Part shown: piece after piece, positions 33,522 through 44,310 of the stretch
Position numbering within the stretch: position 1 is the first letter of the stretch
Layout: the number at the start of each line of letters is the position of its first letter
Assembly: GCA_023627715.1 (NCBI GenBank)
Contig: JAMAHW010000066.1
Span: 1-64,000 of the forward strand
Length of the DNA stretch: 64,000 nucleotides
From: Periconia sp. R9002
Lineage: Eukaryota > Ascomycota > Dothideomycetes > Pleosporales > Periconiaceae
Direction of reading: 5' to 3'
Notes under the pieces: generated by a model
Told to the model about the DNA's origin: nothing
Database searches by the model: none
Seen by the model: the letters and a program-made list of their open reading frames with translations, nothing else
Translations under genes and position numbers: made by a program

Positions 33522-36500
33522 ATGCAGTCAGCACAGGCAGAGCACGACCCCGCAGCTCCTGCTACCACCAAACGGAGAAAGACAAGCGACGACAATGTGG
33601 AAGACTTCAATCCCACCGACTATGGCTCGTCTGCTCAAAGCGAGACTGGCGAAAACCCCTCTGGTGATGCGAAAACAGCAGTGCATTCATATGGCATCGG
33701 AAAACTCACAGATCCTGTCGCCAATGCTACTTCCCCTGGGGGCAACGCTCAATCCATAGACCTTCCCGTCAAGCGATATATGACCTCCAACGCAAAGCGC
33801 GCAAACTCGGAATACTTGCACAATGTACGCCGGCGCAGAGCCAAACCCAATTTTGCAGCCTCAAACTCTCCAGTTGCAACAACAAGTGCTCAACTTGCAG
33901 CCTCAAACTCTCAATATCTTCAATTCAAACAAGACGCTTCCGGAGATCTGGATAACATTGTAGATATTCAAGATCTCCAATCCCTCTGGCCGACCCCAAA
34001 TGTCGCGATCTCCAATTGCTATCCTGCAAACTCTCAGTATCTTCAAGCCAAGCGGGATGTTTCCGGAGAAATGAATAACTTTCTTGTAAATCCTCAAGAT
34101 CTTCAATCCACAAACTCTCACCCGAGAGCCTCCATCAACTACAACACAACCTATATGTCAAATGGTCTTACGTCAAATAGTCTTGTGGCAAATTCTCAAT
34201 ATCTTAAATTCAAGCAGAATACCCTAGGAGAACAATCAAGGTTCTATAATCGAAATGCTCCGCCAGCGAATGCGCAATATCTACTTGGAACTCGGGAGAA
34301 GTCATCACTCGATGGAGCAGAACCGCAGTCGTATCCGCATCCGCAGCAAGCAATTGGTATGAACATGCAGTTTCTAAATCATCTCAAACCATCTTTGGCG
34401 CAAGATGGGCAACCGCAACAGCAGCAGCAGCAGCAGCAAAAACAACAGAGCCATGCCAACACGCAGTTCCTTAATCGGTTATCCAAAGCGCAAAAAACAC
34501 CACCAAAAGCAGGAATCATACAACCGTTGCCCGCTAACACGGACTTCCTTATACCTTTATCATATCCCTTGGAGTTCGAACAATTCAAACATGTCCAAAC
34601 AACTTTTTCTGCAGCTAATTCGGGGTTCGTTGGTCAAGTCTCCAAATTCCCTGACAATTCCACTGGCGATAAAATCAACGCTGTTGACACCGATTCTCTT
34701 AACGGACTATCGAAACCCCATGAATCGAATCCACAATTGCTGGAACAACAGCATCCGTATTTAGAGGATGATTGGTTTCAGGATATGAGGTCAATTAGTT
34801 CGTATGATGCATACAAGCAAAGCACGGGGCAGAATCAACAATTTTTGTTGCAACGGCCATCGCGACCACCAGACTTCAGTTTCGGGGCAGATGATCCGCA
34901 CCTTTTGTTTAGTGGACCAGCAAGCAATTGTGCATGGGCCAATGTGTCAATGATTCATGGACTCCACTCTAGCAGAGATATAGAATCTGGACTACATCTA
35001 GAGGAAGCCCGAGAAGATCAGGCATCATCAGACGACCCCACCACAATCAAATCTCATCCAGGGCATGCAAACACAAACCAAGCAGCTTTTCTCTATGAGC
35101 CATTGCCACTAGACTCGTCAAACTCCATACGTCTTCTCTCATTGGATATGCCCTCTTCTGCCGATCTAGACGCAGACGATTTGTACTGCACAGTGACTGT
35201 CCGGAATCCTTGGGAGGAGCCTACAAGCTACCATTGTCTCTCTTATTGCTGGGGTGGCGAGCAGAAGACGCACAAGATTCACATCAAAACATCGGAACCT
35301 GGATCAAGTTATAGCATACCCATCACCAAGAACCTCAACCGCGCGCTGAAGCAAGTCATTCAGTCTCAGGGAGTTCAGCAGTTGTGGGTCGACGCTCTCT
35401 GCATCAACCAAAACGACGACATCGAGCGCTCGGCACAAGTGGCCATGATGAAGCAGATCTACAGCAAAGCCGCGGGAGTCGTGATATGGCTCGGAGAAGG
35501 TGAGACTGCGGCATTCGCACAGACATGCGCTAAATCAATCGACGCCGTGTGTCAGCGATTCACTAAAACAACCAGAGTTCCATCTTCCTCCGTGACAGGT
35601 CCCCAAGGTCTGACGCTGAACCTCGCGCAGTTGGATGAGCTCAAAAAACATGCTGAGTCTGAACCTGATGCGTATTACCATTACACACAAATCTCCCGCT
35701 TCTTCTCGCTGCCCTGGTTCCGTCGCGTATGGGTATTGCAAGAAGCCTTTTCAAATACCACAGTCGAGGCATGGTTTGGGTCACATCACTTTCATTGGGG
35801 TCAGATCATTCTTGCAGCATTGTGGCATTCCTTTTTGATTCGCGACTACATTTCCAAAGCAGACGAGCAAGATCCAAGCGATCCACAGGGTGATACCGGA
35901 TATTTGCCCGAACTCTGGCTTGGGCTCGTTCACAACAGAGTCCCACGCGGCCTCTCCATGATCGAGCTGGTGTGCCGTGCAAGAGACTTCCAGGCCACAG
36001 ACCCTAGAGATAAAGTCTTTGCGCTTTTGGGTCTCGCAAACGATTCCCCGCATGTATGTCCCGACTACACAAAGTCTAAAATGCAAGTCTACACGGATTT
36101 TGCAAAATCAATCATTTCGCAGACGGGCAACCTCGATGTCCTCTCGGCCGTTGATACCTTTACCCTTCGAAAAGAATTGAGACGTAGCCCCTCTTGGATG
36201 CCTGACCTCGATGTTTCCATAGCTACAATCCGCGGTCTAGGTTTTCCGACGAAATACAGCGCTGGCTTCTCCACCACGGCCATCATCTCCCCAGCCGCCC
36301 CCGAAGATTCATATAGCATCCTCTCGCTTACCGGCTTCGAAATCGATGCCCTCAGTTCAACAATCTCGCCCCTTCTCTCCCTAACTAAAGACCTCACCCT
36401 CTATATTGGCAACTCGCCCACCGCCATCAGCACCCTCTGGCACTCCTATATCAGGTGTCAACCACAGTTCAGTACCCAGAATTCAGACGCCACGTTTGAA

Positions 36501-36992
36501 GCTTTTTTGCGTACCCTCACAGCGACAGGCTTTGCGCTCCCGATTTCCTTCCCCGCGCACCCCCTGGGTACCGTTGTTCCGCCCGACCAAGCACCCTCGC
36601 TGGAGAGCGATTTTCTAGCATACTACATGCGTGCGGATCCTACGCTCTCGGTGCTGAAAAATGTGCCTGGGTTTAGGAATGAAGAGTTTGCCAAGACGCT
36701 TGCCGGGAAGGGTGATGCGGATCAATTCGCCGTGTTGGCTGGCAAGGCTTGCGATGAGCGACGGTTTTTCATTAGTGAAACAGGGAACATGGGACTGTGT
36801 CCTAGGGAAGCAAAGGTGGGGGATAGAGTGGTCGTGCTGTATGGAGGGAGCGTGCCGTACGTGCTCAGGCCGTTGGATGATGGGAAGTGGGTGTTTGTGG
36901 GAGAGTGCTACGTAGATGGCATCATGTTTGGGGAAGCTGAAGCACTCAAAGTACAAGAGGGTATTGCTGATCGAGTGTTTGATATTCGTTAA
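33522..36992 (+). CDS. HET-domain protein with a long N-terminal region of repeated ANSQYL-type motifs
   Basis: From the first in-frame ATG (33522) the product is 1156 aa. The frame is open back to a TAG at 33411, and the text there still looks coding. A 5' exon 33271-33321 joined to 33414 by a 92-bp intron would be in frame (about 1209 aa), so the start is uncertain. The N-terminal half is polar and disordered-looking, with about ten copies of a motif near A-N-S/T-Q-Y/F-L between 33798 and 34860, plus a Gln run. The HET domain begins near 35229 with YHCLSYCWGG and contains LWVDALCINQ (35382) and VVIWLGEG. The C-terminus has the usual GDRVVVLYGG...YVDGIMFGEA. HET domains are known to trigger cell death in heterokaryon incompatibility. 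The N-terminal region is the likely regulatory or oligomerisation part. Confidence 0.88.
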   Translation: MQSAQAEHDPAAPATTKRRKTSDDNVEDFNPTDYGSSAQSETGENPSGDAKTAVHSYGIGKLTDPVANATSPGGNAQSIDLPVKRYMTSNAKRANSEYLHNVRRRRAKPNFAASNSPVATTSAQLAASNSQYLQFKQDASGDLDNIVDIQDLQSLWPTPNVAISNCYPANSQYLQAKRDVSGEMNNFLVNPQDLQSTNSHPRASINYNTTYMSNGLTSNSLVANSQYLKFKQNTLGEQSRFYNRNAPPANAQYLLGTREKSSLDGAEPQSYPHPQQAIGMNMQFLNHLKPSLAQDGQPQQQQQQQQKQQSHANTQFLNRLSKAQKTPPKAGIIQPLPANTDFLIPLSYPLEFEQFKHVQTTFSAANSGFVGQVSKFPDNSTGDKINAVDTDSLNGLSKPHESNPQLLEQQHPYLEDDWFQDMRSISSYDAYKQSTGQNQQFLLQRPSRPPDFSFGADDPHLLFSGPASNCAWANVSMIHGLHSSRDIESGLHLEEAREDQASSDDPTTIKSHPGHANTNQAAFLYEPLPLDSSNSIRLLSLDMPSSADLDADDLYCTVTVRNPWEEPTSYHCLSYCWGGEQKTHKIHIKTSEPGSSYSIPITKNLNRALKQVIQSQGVQQLWVDALCINQNDDIERSAQVAMMKQIYSKAAGVVIWLGEGETAAFAQTCAKSIDAVCQRFTKTTRVPSSSVTGPQGLTLNLAQLDELKKHAESEPDAYYHYTQISRFFSLPWFRRVWVLQEAFSNTTVEAWFGSHHFHWGQIILAALWHSFLIRDYISKADEQDPSDPQGDTGYLPELWLGLVHNRVPRGLSMIELVCRARDFQATDPRDKVFALLGLANDSPHVCPDYTKSKMQVYTDFAKSIISQTGNLDVLSAVDTFTLRKELRRSPSWMPDLDVSIATIRGLGFPTKYSAGFSTTAIISPAAPEDSYSILSLTGFEIDALSSTISPLLSLTKDLTLYIGNSPTAISTLWHSYIRCQPQFSTQNSDATFEAFLRTLTATGFALPISFPAHPLGTVVPPDQAPSLESDFLAYYMRADPTLSVLKNVPGFRNEEFAKTLAGKGDADQFAVLAGKACDERRFFISETGNMGLCPREAKVGDRVVVLYGGSVPYVLRPLDDGKWVFVGECYVDGIMFGEAEALKVQEGIADRVFDIR
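33798..34862 (+). repeat. Degenerate coding repeats encoding A-N-S/T-Q-Y/F-L motifs
   Basis: Motif starts are at about 33798 (ANSEYL), 33900 (SNSQYL), 34026 (ANSQYL), 34188 (ANSQYL), 34266 (ANAQYL), 34359 (MNMQFL), 34455 (ANTQFL), 34533 (ANTDFL), 34611 (ANSGFV) and 34830 (QNQQFL). Copies two to four extend into K-x-D/N-x-S/L-G-E/D. Spacing varies from about 78 to 220 bp and the DNA differs between copies, so the similarity is kept at protein level and is not a recent tandem duplication. Confidence 0.75.
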
Positions 36993-37311
36993 GAAAAGGG
37001 CAGTCTAAAAACCAGGCAGGTTCCTGTAGGTCCAAAAATTCACTTTCGTAGTATTCGTGACGTGTCAATGAAATTGAAATTGATATTGATCCTCACAGAG
37101 TATCGCTACCCTGGGTATCGACACAGGTGGGGGGTACACTGGGTAACGTTCGTGACGTGTCAATAGAAAATTAAGCTTCCCTGCAGACTTTGTCGCAGGT
37201 CTTGCTTGATATAAAGAAGATTATCATTTGTAATTCCGTGTTGTCGTTATGAGCATGATCTACGCCTGCACCAAAAACGCCTGCAAATGCTACGCTAATA
37301 TCATCACGTAA
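36993..37311. other. Spacer between convergent HET and CSN1 genes, with a repeated 16-mer
   Basis: It contains two exact copies of TTCGTGACGTGTCAAT (37054-37069 and 37149-37164), 95 bp apart, with further resemblance in the intervening DNA (CTGGGTA). The core TGACGT is a CRE/bZIP-type half site. The spacer holds both 3' UTRs. Confidence 0.6.
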
Positions 37312-38891
37312 TTAGGACAAACCCATCTTAGATCCCAAGCCCCTCAGGCCAGCCCCCAGGCCTTCTCCGAACGATGAGGGCGCATTTTCTCTCAAGTGGC
37401 TGCCTTTCTCTGGTCGGATCTCAAATCCAGCAGCCAACATGTTCAGTCGGGTCAATCGGAGTTGCAACGTGTGATCGTACTGTTTCGCCATGGATAGTGC
37501 GTCGTTGTGAACATTATATCGAGGATTTGTGGGTGGAGAGATGAGGAGTCGATCCACAAGATCAATTCGAGCGTTGAGCGTACCGTCGTTGATCATAGCC
37601 TCTAATTCATCTTCGATGCTAGCGTATTCACCTGTAAGTTGGAATTTGGAAGCCATTTCCTCAAGCGTTACGCAGCTGAATGGGATGAAATATTGGACGA
37701 TGCTCTTTGTTCGAATGCGACCGTAAATGTTGGCCACTACTTTAGAGAGATAGACGTCGAGCAAGTAGTCATTACGATAGCCTTCCAGAACCTCAAGGCA
37801 GGCGCTGTATTTGGAGCTGCAGAAGAGATTTATGGCTCGGCGAATGTGAGGTTCCAGCTCGAGGAAGTTGCGGAAATCATTGTTGGCAAGAACTTGGTTT
37901 TGTAGCTCCGTTCGATCCATGGATGCAAGTGCACACAACCCACCATAGACAGCTACGTCGTTCCCTGTCAGGACCTCCCTTTGCCATTTGATTCCTGCAG
38001 CAGGCTCTGCGGTCAAAAATGCCGATGATGTGTTTACAAAGCTCGATGCAGCTTCCCGAAAGTGACCCAGGCACATGTGGGCCAAGCCTGTGAGAGCGGA
38101 GAGCAGCGGATCCAATTTCGTCTTCTCTTCACCCTTCAATTGTGCCGCGTCCACCTTGGCCAAATTCGATTGCACTGTCATCCAGCTCTTCTGCGCAATG
38201 CTGACAAGGACTAAGCGAAGAGTCATATCAGCCAGGTGTTTAGTCGAGGTGCAATGCTCACGCATTCGCAAGTAAGCCTTGTGGGCATTGCTCCAGTCAC
38301 CACAGGCGTAATAGAAATGACCAATATCTTCGTTGCCCATCTATACCCCATTAGCTTTTGAATTTCCAAGGCTCTGAACGCATTTGAAACGCACGCGTAT
38401 GCTCTCCTTGATAAGATTATTTTTGTATGATTTCAACTCGTGCTCCAACTTGTCTTGTTCAATTTGTACTTTCCGCGTCTTTTCCTCTGCCCATGCTGTA
38501 TCAACTAAAGCAGCTGGGTCATTGGGTGCGATTTGGCTGTAGTCTTCGACGAGAGCGAGGTATAGCTTCACATTCTTGCCCTGCTTTGCCTCGGCGATGC
38601 TGGTTCGGTACGCGTCGGTGGCGAGATATGGGGAGTGGGAGCCGATATGGTGGAGCCGATCGATCCGAGTGAAGCCTAATTAAGTCAGCCCACAAAGCCC
38701 TTTGCTTTGACTTTAAGGTAAGAGATTGTACCATCGTAGTTGGATATGTAGGACTCGAGATCGAACTTCGGAGGATCTAAATCAATTAGTTTGCGTCATG
38801 ATTTGGAATAATACGACTTGCCTTTTACGACAATACCGCCTTGTGACTGTCGTTTCTGGAAAAATGGCGCCTCTGCTGTATCCGAAGCCAT
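37312..38891 (-). CDS. CSN1: COP9 signalosome complex subunit 1
   Basis: Four exons, 474 aa: 38891-38822, 38776-38732, 38675-38395, 38340-37312; introns of 45, 56 and 54 bp. Intron 1 has a GC donor (G/GCAAGT). The N-terminus reads DLESYISNYDGF, TRIDRLHHIGSHS and SPYLATDAYRTS, typical of CSN1/GPS1. A TPR-like helical middle (MGNEDIGHFYYACGDW...) and a C-terminal PCI domain (about residues 290-420: EPHIRRAINLFCSSKY, SIVQYFIPFSCVTLEEMA) follow, with a Gly-rich tail. The complex removes NEDD8/Rub1 from cullins in the nucleus; in filamentous fungi it controls development and light-dependent secondary metabolism (known for Aspergillus csn genes). CSN1 is a scaffold subunit. It is convergent with the HET gene and divergent from the DUF2828 gene. 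Confidence 0.93.
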
Positions 38892-39332
38892 GATTGTGCA
38901 GAGTATGGGTGTTGTGTATGGTTCAATGTTGTGAGCTTTGCGGAGCTTAGGTGGTGATGGCGGCTGGAGGTGCTGCCTGGCGCCAAGACCCCCACCACCC
39001 CGCTACCTTCCTTCGTCTCTCTCCTACATACTTGTACAACAATCAAATTCAAGTTTCCTCCCATGCAGTTCAGATAATTACAAAAATAACTGCCTAATGT
39101 AGAATAGCGTCTTTCATCTGTCATAGAGACGTGCGTGTCTTTGAGCAAGCACGCCAACCCTGCGGCGGCGAGCAACATGCACGTGACTCACTCAAACCGT
39201 GCATGTAGTGCCAGCTCTAGGGAGCCTGCATACGTATATTATTAGGCTACAGCGCTCTCAAACTGACCTAGTGTTGTTTCACACTCGTCCAATCTTACTA
39301 CCTTTAACTTCACCAACTCACATTGTTTCGAG
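38892..39332. other. Divergent promoter region (CSN1 / DUF2828 gene)
   Basis: 441 bp between two outward-facing starts. No clear TATA box; a palindromic 'catgcacgtgact' at about 39,175 contains a CACGTG E-box. No gene is seen. Confidence 0.5.
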
Positions 39333-41687
39333 ATGGACACCACCATGTCCACATGCACTACACCAACAAAACACACCCCACTAAACTCATCCTTCCCTGT
39401 CTTTTTGCCTTACAAAAAATGTTTATGGCTTCCAAATGATCATTTTGAACAGTACATATCGGTGATCATTCAAGATGCTTACCCGTATTTATACGTCGCA
39501 AGAGATGAATTCCATAACCCCTGGCTGGTTAGAACGGTCAAGAGCAAGAATCCGCTCGCTGAATTGTTTTTTGAGATCGAAGGGGATCATTCAAGTTTGG
39601 AATTGAGGGAACTTCTGGAAAAAGCTTGGGAAAAGAGTCCTATCACTACGCTCAAGATCATCTTCAACACGCGGAGCATTCATCTTGGCCACGGGGCTAG
39701 TATAGAATCCCCTGTCTTATCTTAGGATTACGGGTTGGCTGACACTTTCATTTCAGAAGCTCCGTCGTATAGAGCGTTTGGATGGCTAGCTGAGCATCAT
39801 CCTATCACTTTCCTCCGCAACGTACAGTGGATTGTGCGCCCTGTTATCAGCAACCCGAACTACGATAATCAATTTGGTATATCACACGGGTGCTGGAAAG
39901 ACCTGCTTGACATCCTCAGGCTTGCTACATATGACCAGCTCAAAATCGACTCAGATTTCTCGTGTTTGATTGGCCACGAGGGAAACAAGGGCGCAAAAAA
40001 GAGACGCGAACGAGTTTGGAATAAGCAGGAGGCAAAGAAGATACGGCAGACGAAGATTGAAGAGCACCACAAGTATGTTGTAGAAAAACTCGAGATTGAC
40101 CTATTCTACGAAGCTCTTCACATCACTGTAGCTCGCCTGTTTGCTGAGCAGCTGAAGGAGGACATGCTCTTATACTCTTCAAGCAACAAACAAGACTCGC
40201 ATAAGATCTCGCTGGCTGCCAAATGGACTCCCTCGCATTCGGAGTCTATGGATAAGCATACATTTATCCTCTCTACAATCGCGGAGATACTATATCCCAA
40301 CCCAGAAAAGATATGTTCCAATCCCGAAAATCGGGAGCTGTATCTGCGAACTGCCAGAGAACTCCTCCGTCAAGAATATATATCACCTCTTCGTAAAGCC
40401 TTGGCACTGGTTGAGCGTAACGTTGCTGCCGAAACTTTCAGTAATATCGATTACGAACGTGTACCTTCTATCGCAATGGAAACGTATTGCACACTGTGTT
40501 AGTATTCCCCACCTCAAAGTATCTTCAATACATTGACTGGAACTCGGCATGTCCATTATTTACATGGCTGGCTAACGGGACTACTTAGTTATGAGAAAGG
40601 ATCCTGCTGCCTTTGAAGCACATTTCATAAGGCAATTCGAACGAGATTTCAAGCTGCATGATGGAAATATGCCGCTGCACAGTCTCATCCGCAGAGCCCT
40701 GGAGATGTCTACAAACACTATAGCCGACCCTCCCGAGGAAGAAACCCTCAACAACATTAAAATGAAGGTGAAATCTCATGTGATCCGCCAGGCCATCAGC
40801 AAGCAATGGAATGGATTGGTCCAGCGTACCAAGGATTCTCGTAAGCAAATCTTCGTACAATCATGACATTTTTCCCTACTTATTGAACTCGGACATTTAT
40901 TCTAATTTGCTTTCATCTGCCAAGACGTCCTCCTTGCTAATAAAGGTACTCTTTTCCAGGTTTTTTCGAATCTTCCATCGCTGTAGGTGATCTCGGCTAT
41001 AACGTCGGGTGGCTGGGTATGGAGAATAACGCAAACTCCTTGGAGCTAATGCTAGCATTCTCCCTCCTCATCGCTGAAGTCGCAGAAAAACCTTTCGGTG
41101 GCGGATTTATTGAGCTCGATCGCAGAGGCAGATACATCGCCGTGGGAGGCCCCGAGGATCAACGAGATATAGCTCAAAAAGTAAAACACCATAGCCCCCG
41201 CACACCTGACGATGTGCCGTCGGGTATTGTTTCCGCGTTTGAAGATATCATCTTACCCATGGCGATCCACTACAACATCAGCCCTCAAAGCATGGCCAAA
41301 AAAGTCTTTGTCTTCAGTGCTAGGCCATTTCATCAAGTACAACAGGATGGTGGGCAACGATGGGACACGAGCTATGACCGTATCAAAATGAAGTTCGCGT
41401 ACGCCGGTTACGATTTGCCGGAACTTATTTTCTGGAATTTTGATGCGATCGCACCTACTAAACCTGTCCGAATGGAACATCTGAACACCACGTTGGTAAG
41501 CGGATATTCTCAACAGATGGCTGACTCATTTTTGGATACTGGAGGTTTCGATGATGTCGACACAAACGTTGAAGGGCGTGCCGGTATATCCGGTGTGTTT
41601 CGACGGAGAGGGAAAATAAATGCAATGACCATTGTCGATAAAGCGACCAGTCATGAAGCTTATAGTATGCTAGAACTCGTGGATTAG
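39333..41687 (+). CDS. DUF2828 (TROVE/vWA-like) protein with degenerate MIDAS
   Basis: Four exons, 695 aa: 39333-39699, 39757-40497, 40589-40840, 40960-41687; introns of 57, 91 and 119 bp. The first intron removes an in-frame TAG. Recognisable landmarks: TTLKIIFNTRSIHLG, YRAFGWLAEHHP, helical SPLRKALALVERNVA, the stretch YERVPSIAMETY, and the C-terminal vWA-like half ending VFVFSARPFHQ, PELIFWNF, TTLVSGYSQQM. DUF2828 proteins occur in plants, fungi and giant viruses; their role is poorly known and a relation to Ro60 (TROVE) RNA-binding proteins has been suggested. Here the vWA metal site is gone: the usual DVSGSM is DLGYNV (residues 464-469), and the usual Asp of VFSDMEFD is Ala574. So metal-dependent ligand binding is unlikely. 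Start choice (39333 or the Met five codons on) is uncertain. Confidence 0.85.
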
Positions 41688-42462
41688 TTTGCTTCTTACT
41701 GCTGATACATGTCCGTAACTTCGAGTCCATTGGTGATCTCGCTACACTCTCAGATACGCTCAATTGCTTCAGAAACTTCTCTAATTAGCTAATTTGGTTG
41801 AAAGGATTCCATCTAACACTTTCCGCAGTTGCGCGACAGTTCTGCTCAAGCTACATTCCCGGCCCCCGCGAGTGGAGTGATTAGCGCTGTCCGGTCATTT
41901 TTGAAAATCTCAATGATGGTGCTCATCATAATTCGTAGATAGCAACAAGTTAGTGCATGCCATAGAAATGATTCAAGGAAATATCCGTGAGAGGGATATA
42001 GGTAGTTGCATTTGCTTCCCCTCGGTTTAAATACGAGGCATTTGCGCCCGCAACGCCACAATAAGCGCACAGAACGATGATTGGCGTATTATGATGTGGC
42101 CCCTCCAAATCTCGAAGCGGTCTTAGAACAGATGTTCGTATTTTCCATGAACTGCGATTGGGCTAAGCTTTACAAGGGCCTCCGCCGCTGGCTGACATGA
42201 CAGTGCCCTTCGGACATGCGGTCAAGACCTGCAGCGTCTTCGCAGCCTTTCTCACTCGAGTTTGTTTCTTTCAATGCACGACTGAAACGCTGGGATTGCG
42301 ATGCCCGAAATAACGTTTGTTTTTGGTCCTCAGAATAGTTTCTTCTTCGACTGTCCAAAGATATGGAAATTGTGAGCTACCCGGCCTCTACACCGTGGGG
42401 TGAAGTTGACGCAGCTCAGTCACAACCTACCGCAGTCGCTACGACAGCTGCTTAACCCGGCC
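41688..42462. other. Intergenic region
   Basis: No gene is recognised. Some upstream sequence in frame with the next gene is open from 42376, so an unrecognised 5' exon is possible. Confidence 0.45.
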
Positions 42463-43640
42463 ATGAGCCCAGCATGGAGGATCGCGCAACCTTATTATAT
42501 TGCGCTTGCGCCGCAGCATAATACACCGGAGCCGATATGGTACCTGGGGTGTAAAGTGTTGAGCGGGGAAGACAAGATCTGTATGTTCGCCGAGTTGGGG
42601 TCACGATGGGCGTAGCTGGCCCCTCGGTCCTGCAAAAGAGCCACTTTCGAAACGAAACATCTTAATACGTCAGCGCTGACCTTTTGGCCCGTACGTGTAG
42701 TCTACTCACACAATGTTTTCGAACAACATTATCCAGAATTGTCGCACTTCACTAAATCTGTGCCGTACGGCGCTCGATCCTGCTTCGTTACATTTGGCAC
42801 AGACTATAGCTACTTCGCAAGCGCGCCAGGCCACGGATCAGTATGGGCAGGCATTCCATCTGAACTTAGCGACAAAATCCAGAAGGCTTATGATACCCCA
42901 TGCTGCGTAGCTTTAGGCTCAAAGAGTGCTTGGTTCGCCCTGTGGCCGGACGGTTATTACAGCTGGAAGTTTTATGGATACTACAGTGATTTGGATCAAA
43001 TTCTTGCCAGCGCCCAGCCGCGGTCGGTGTCTGTAGGTTTTTCCGCAAAATTTGTACAACGCATGGCTAATACAAAGTGGCAGTACTTGTCCCTTTCGCC
43101 TTATAACAAGCACCATTATTTTGTAGCATTTCATGATCGCACCATAAAATACAACTTCAAGGGCGCTCCGCGGGAATGGATGCAACAAATGCAGGACGTC
43201 TTCAGTGTCTGGCAAGCTGAGCTGGCTCAAAGCCAGGCATATCTTACGCAGTCCAATGGACCTGCGCCCAACCAATCGCTCCAAGTACCCTATACACCAC
43301 ACCAAGGGCATCCAAACCTCCCGCAATCCCCCTCAGATTCTAGCTATATGAGTCCACCGATGCCAGGAACACCTATCTCCTTAGACTCGAAGTTGTCTTC
43401 GCCTCCCACATCTCCCTACCAGGTGGCTGCTAACGCCCATTACGCACAATCACACGTTCCAGTGGCTGAGGTATTGGGTGATGTACCTGTACCGTCGCAG
43501 ATCATACAACAACCTCCACCGGCAACCCCAACCCCAACACATCAAACAAATTTAGAAAAAGTAAGTTTCCACTTGTTCTCCCCAATGAATATACTAAAGT
43601 GAAGTAGAAGAAAAGAAAGAGTATCTTCAAATTCTTTTAG
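42463..43640 (+). CDS. Uncharacterised protein with Trp/Gly beta-type repeats and basic-aromatic tail
   Basis: Three exons, 336 aa: 42463-42580, 42701-43560, 43608-43640; introns of 120 bp (GTATGT...TAG) and 47 bp (GTAAGT...TAG). Frames close, and the last exon adds only KKRKSIFKFF. Three or four units of 35-45 residues have the rough form C/S-x-V-x-x-G...F-A-x-x-P-D-G-x-x-x-W...Y-x-D-L-x-x-I-L, resembling blades of a small beta-propeller. From about residue 210 the chain is a Pro/Ser/Gln-rich disordered region. No signal peptide. I know no function for this type. The terminal basic-aromatic tail might bind membrane or nucleic acid (inference). The start at 42463 is the first in-frame ATG. 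Confidence 0.7.
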
Positions 43641-44310
43641 TCTTTCTCATCGTACTGTAAGACTTGTTCGCACTATCACGTCCAACTTTCGATTTGTTTG
43701 TGTCTCTGTTAGGCTTGATACCAAGTGTTTACAGACTGGGATTTCTTTGCGGGGGAGAGATTTTGACTGCATCCTTTCGGGGTATCTTTTTTTGGTAATT
43801 TCATCTTGTCTGGGGAAACGACACTTTTCATTGATACCCAGTATTCAATCCTAACGATTCATATCACAAAAATCCTATATCGTAAAGCCACCCAATGTTC
43901 ACCGACGTCTTGATGTTATCATGTTCAACTATCGGATAATAACGTACATAATGCAACCCCAAGTGGGGAAACGCGAATCTTGGGACACATCACCTTCCCA
44001 AACGAGTCAGAGGTACCTGCAGCACCCATGAATTATAATCATGTTTCGCAGCGGCTAAGCCCACTACATATCGCATATCCGAAATCGCGATGATATCATA
44101 TTAGACTGCAGCCTGTAGTGCCGACAGCCAGTTTCGCGCTGGCCGGTTTAGTTTCGATATCTCATTATGTATGTATACTGCCCGGATCCACCCCCACCTT
44201 TTCTCTCCAACGACTTTAACACCAAGGGATGTAACCTCAGCCGCGTTTTACATATCATGAGAGATACTTTTTAGAACATACCAACTCGCTTGTGAAGCCT
44301 TTCCAGCGCG
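43641..44310. other. Intergenic region upstream of the carboxylesterase
   Basis: No gene is seen. It includes pyrimidine-rich DNA near 43,640-43,720 and ordinary mixed sequence after that. Confidence 0.5.
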
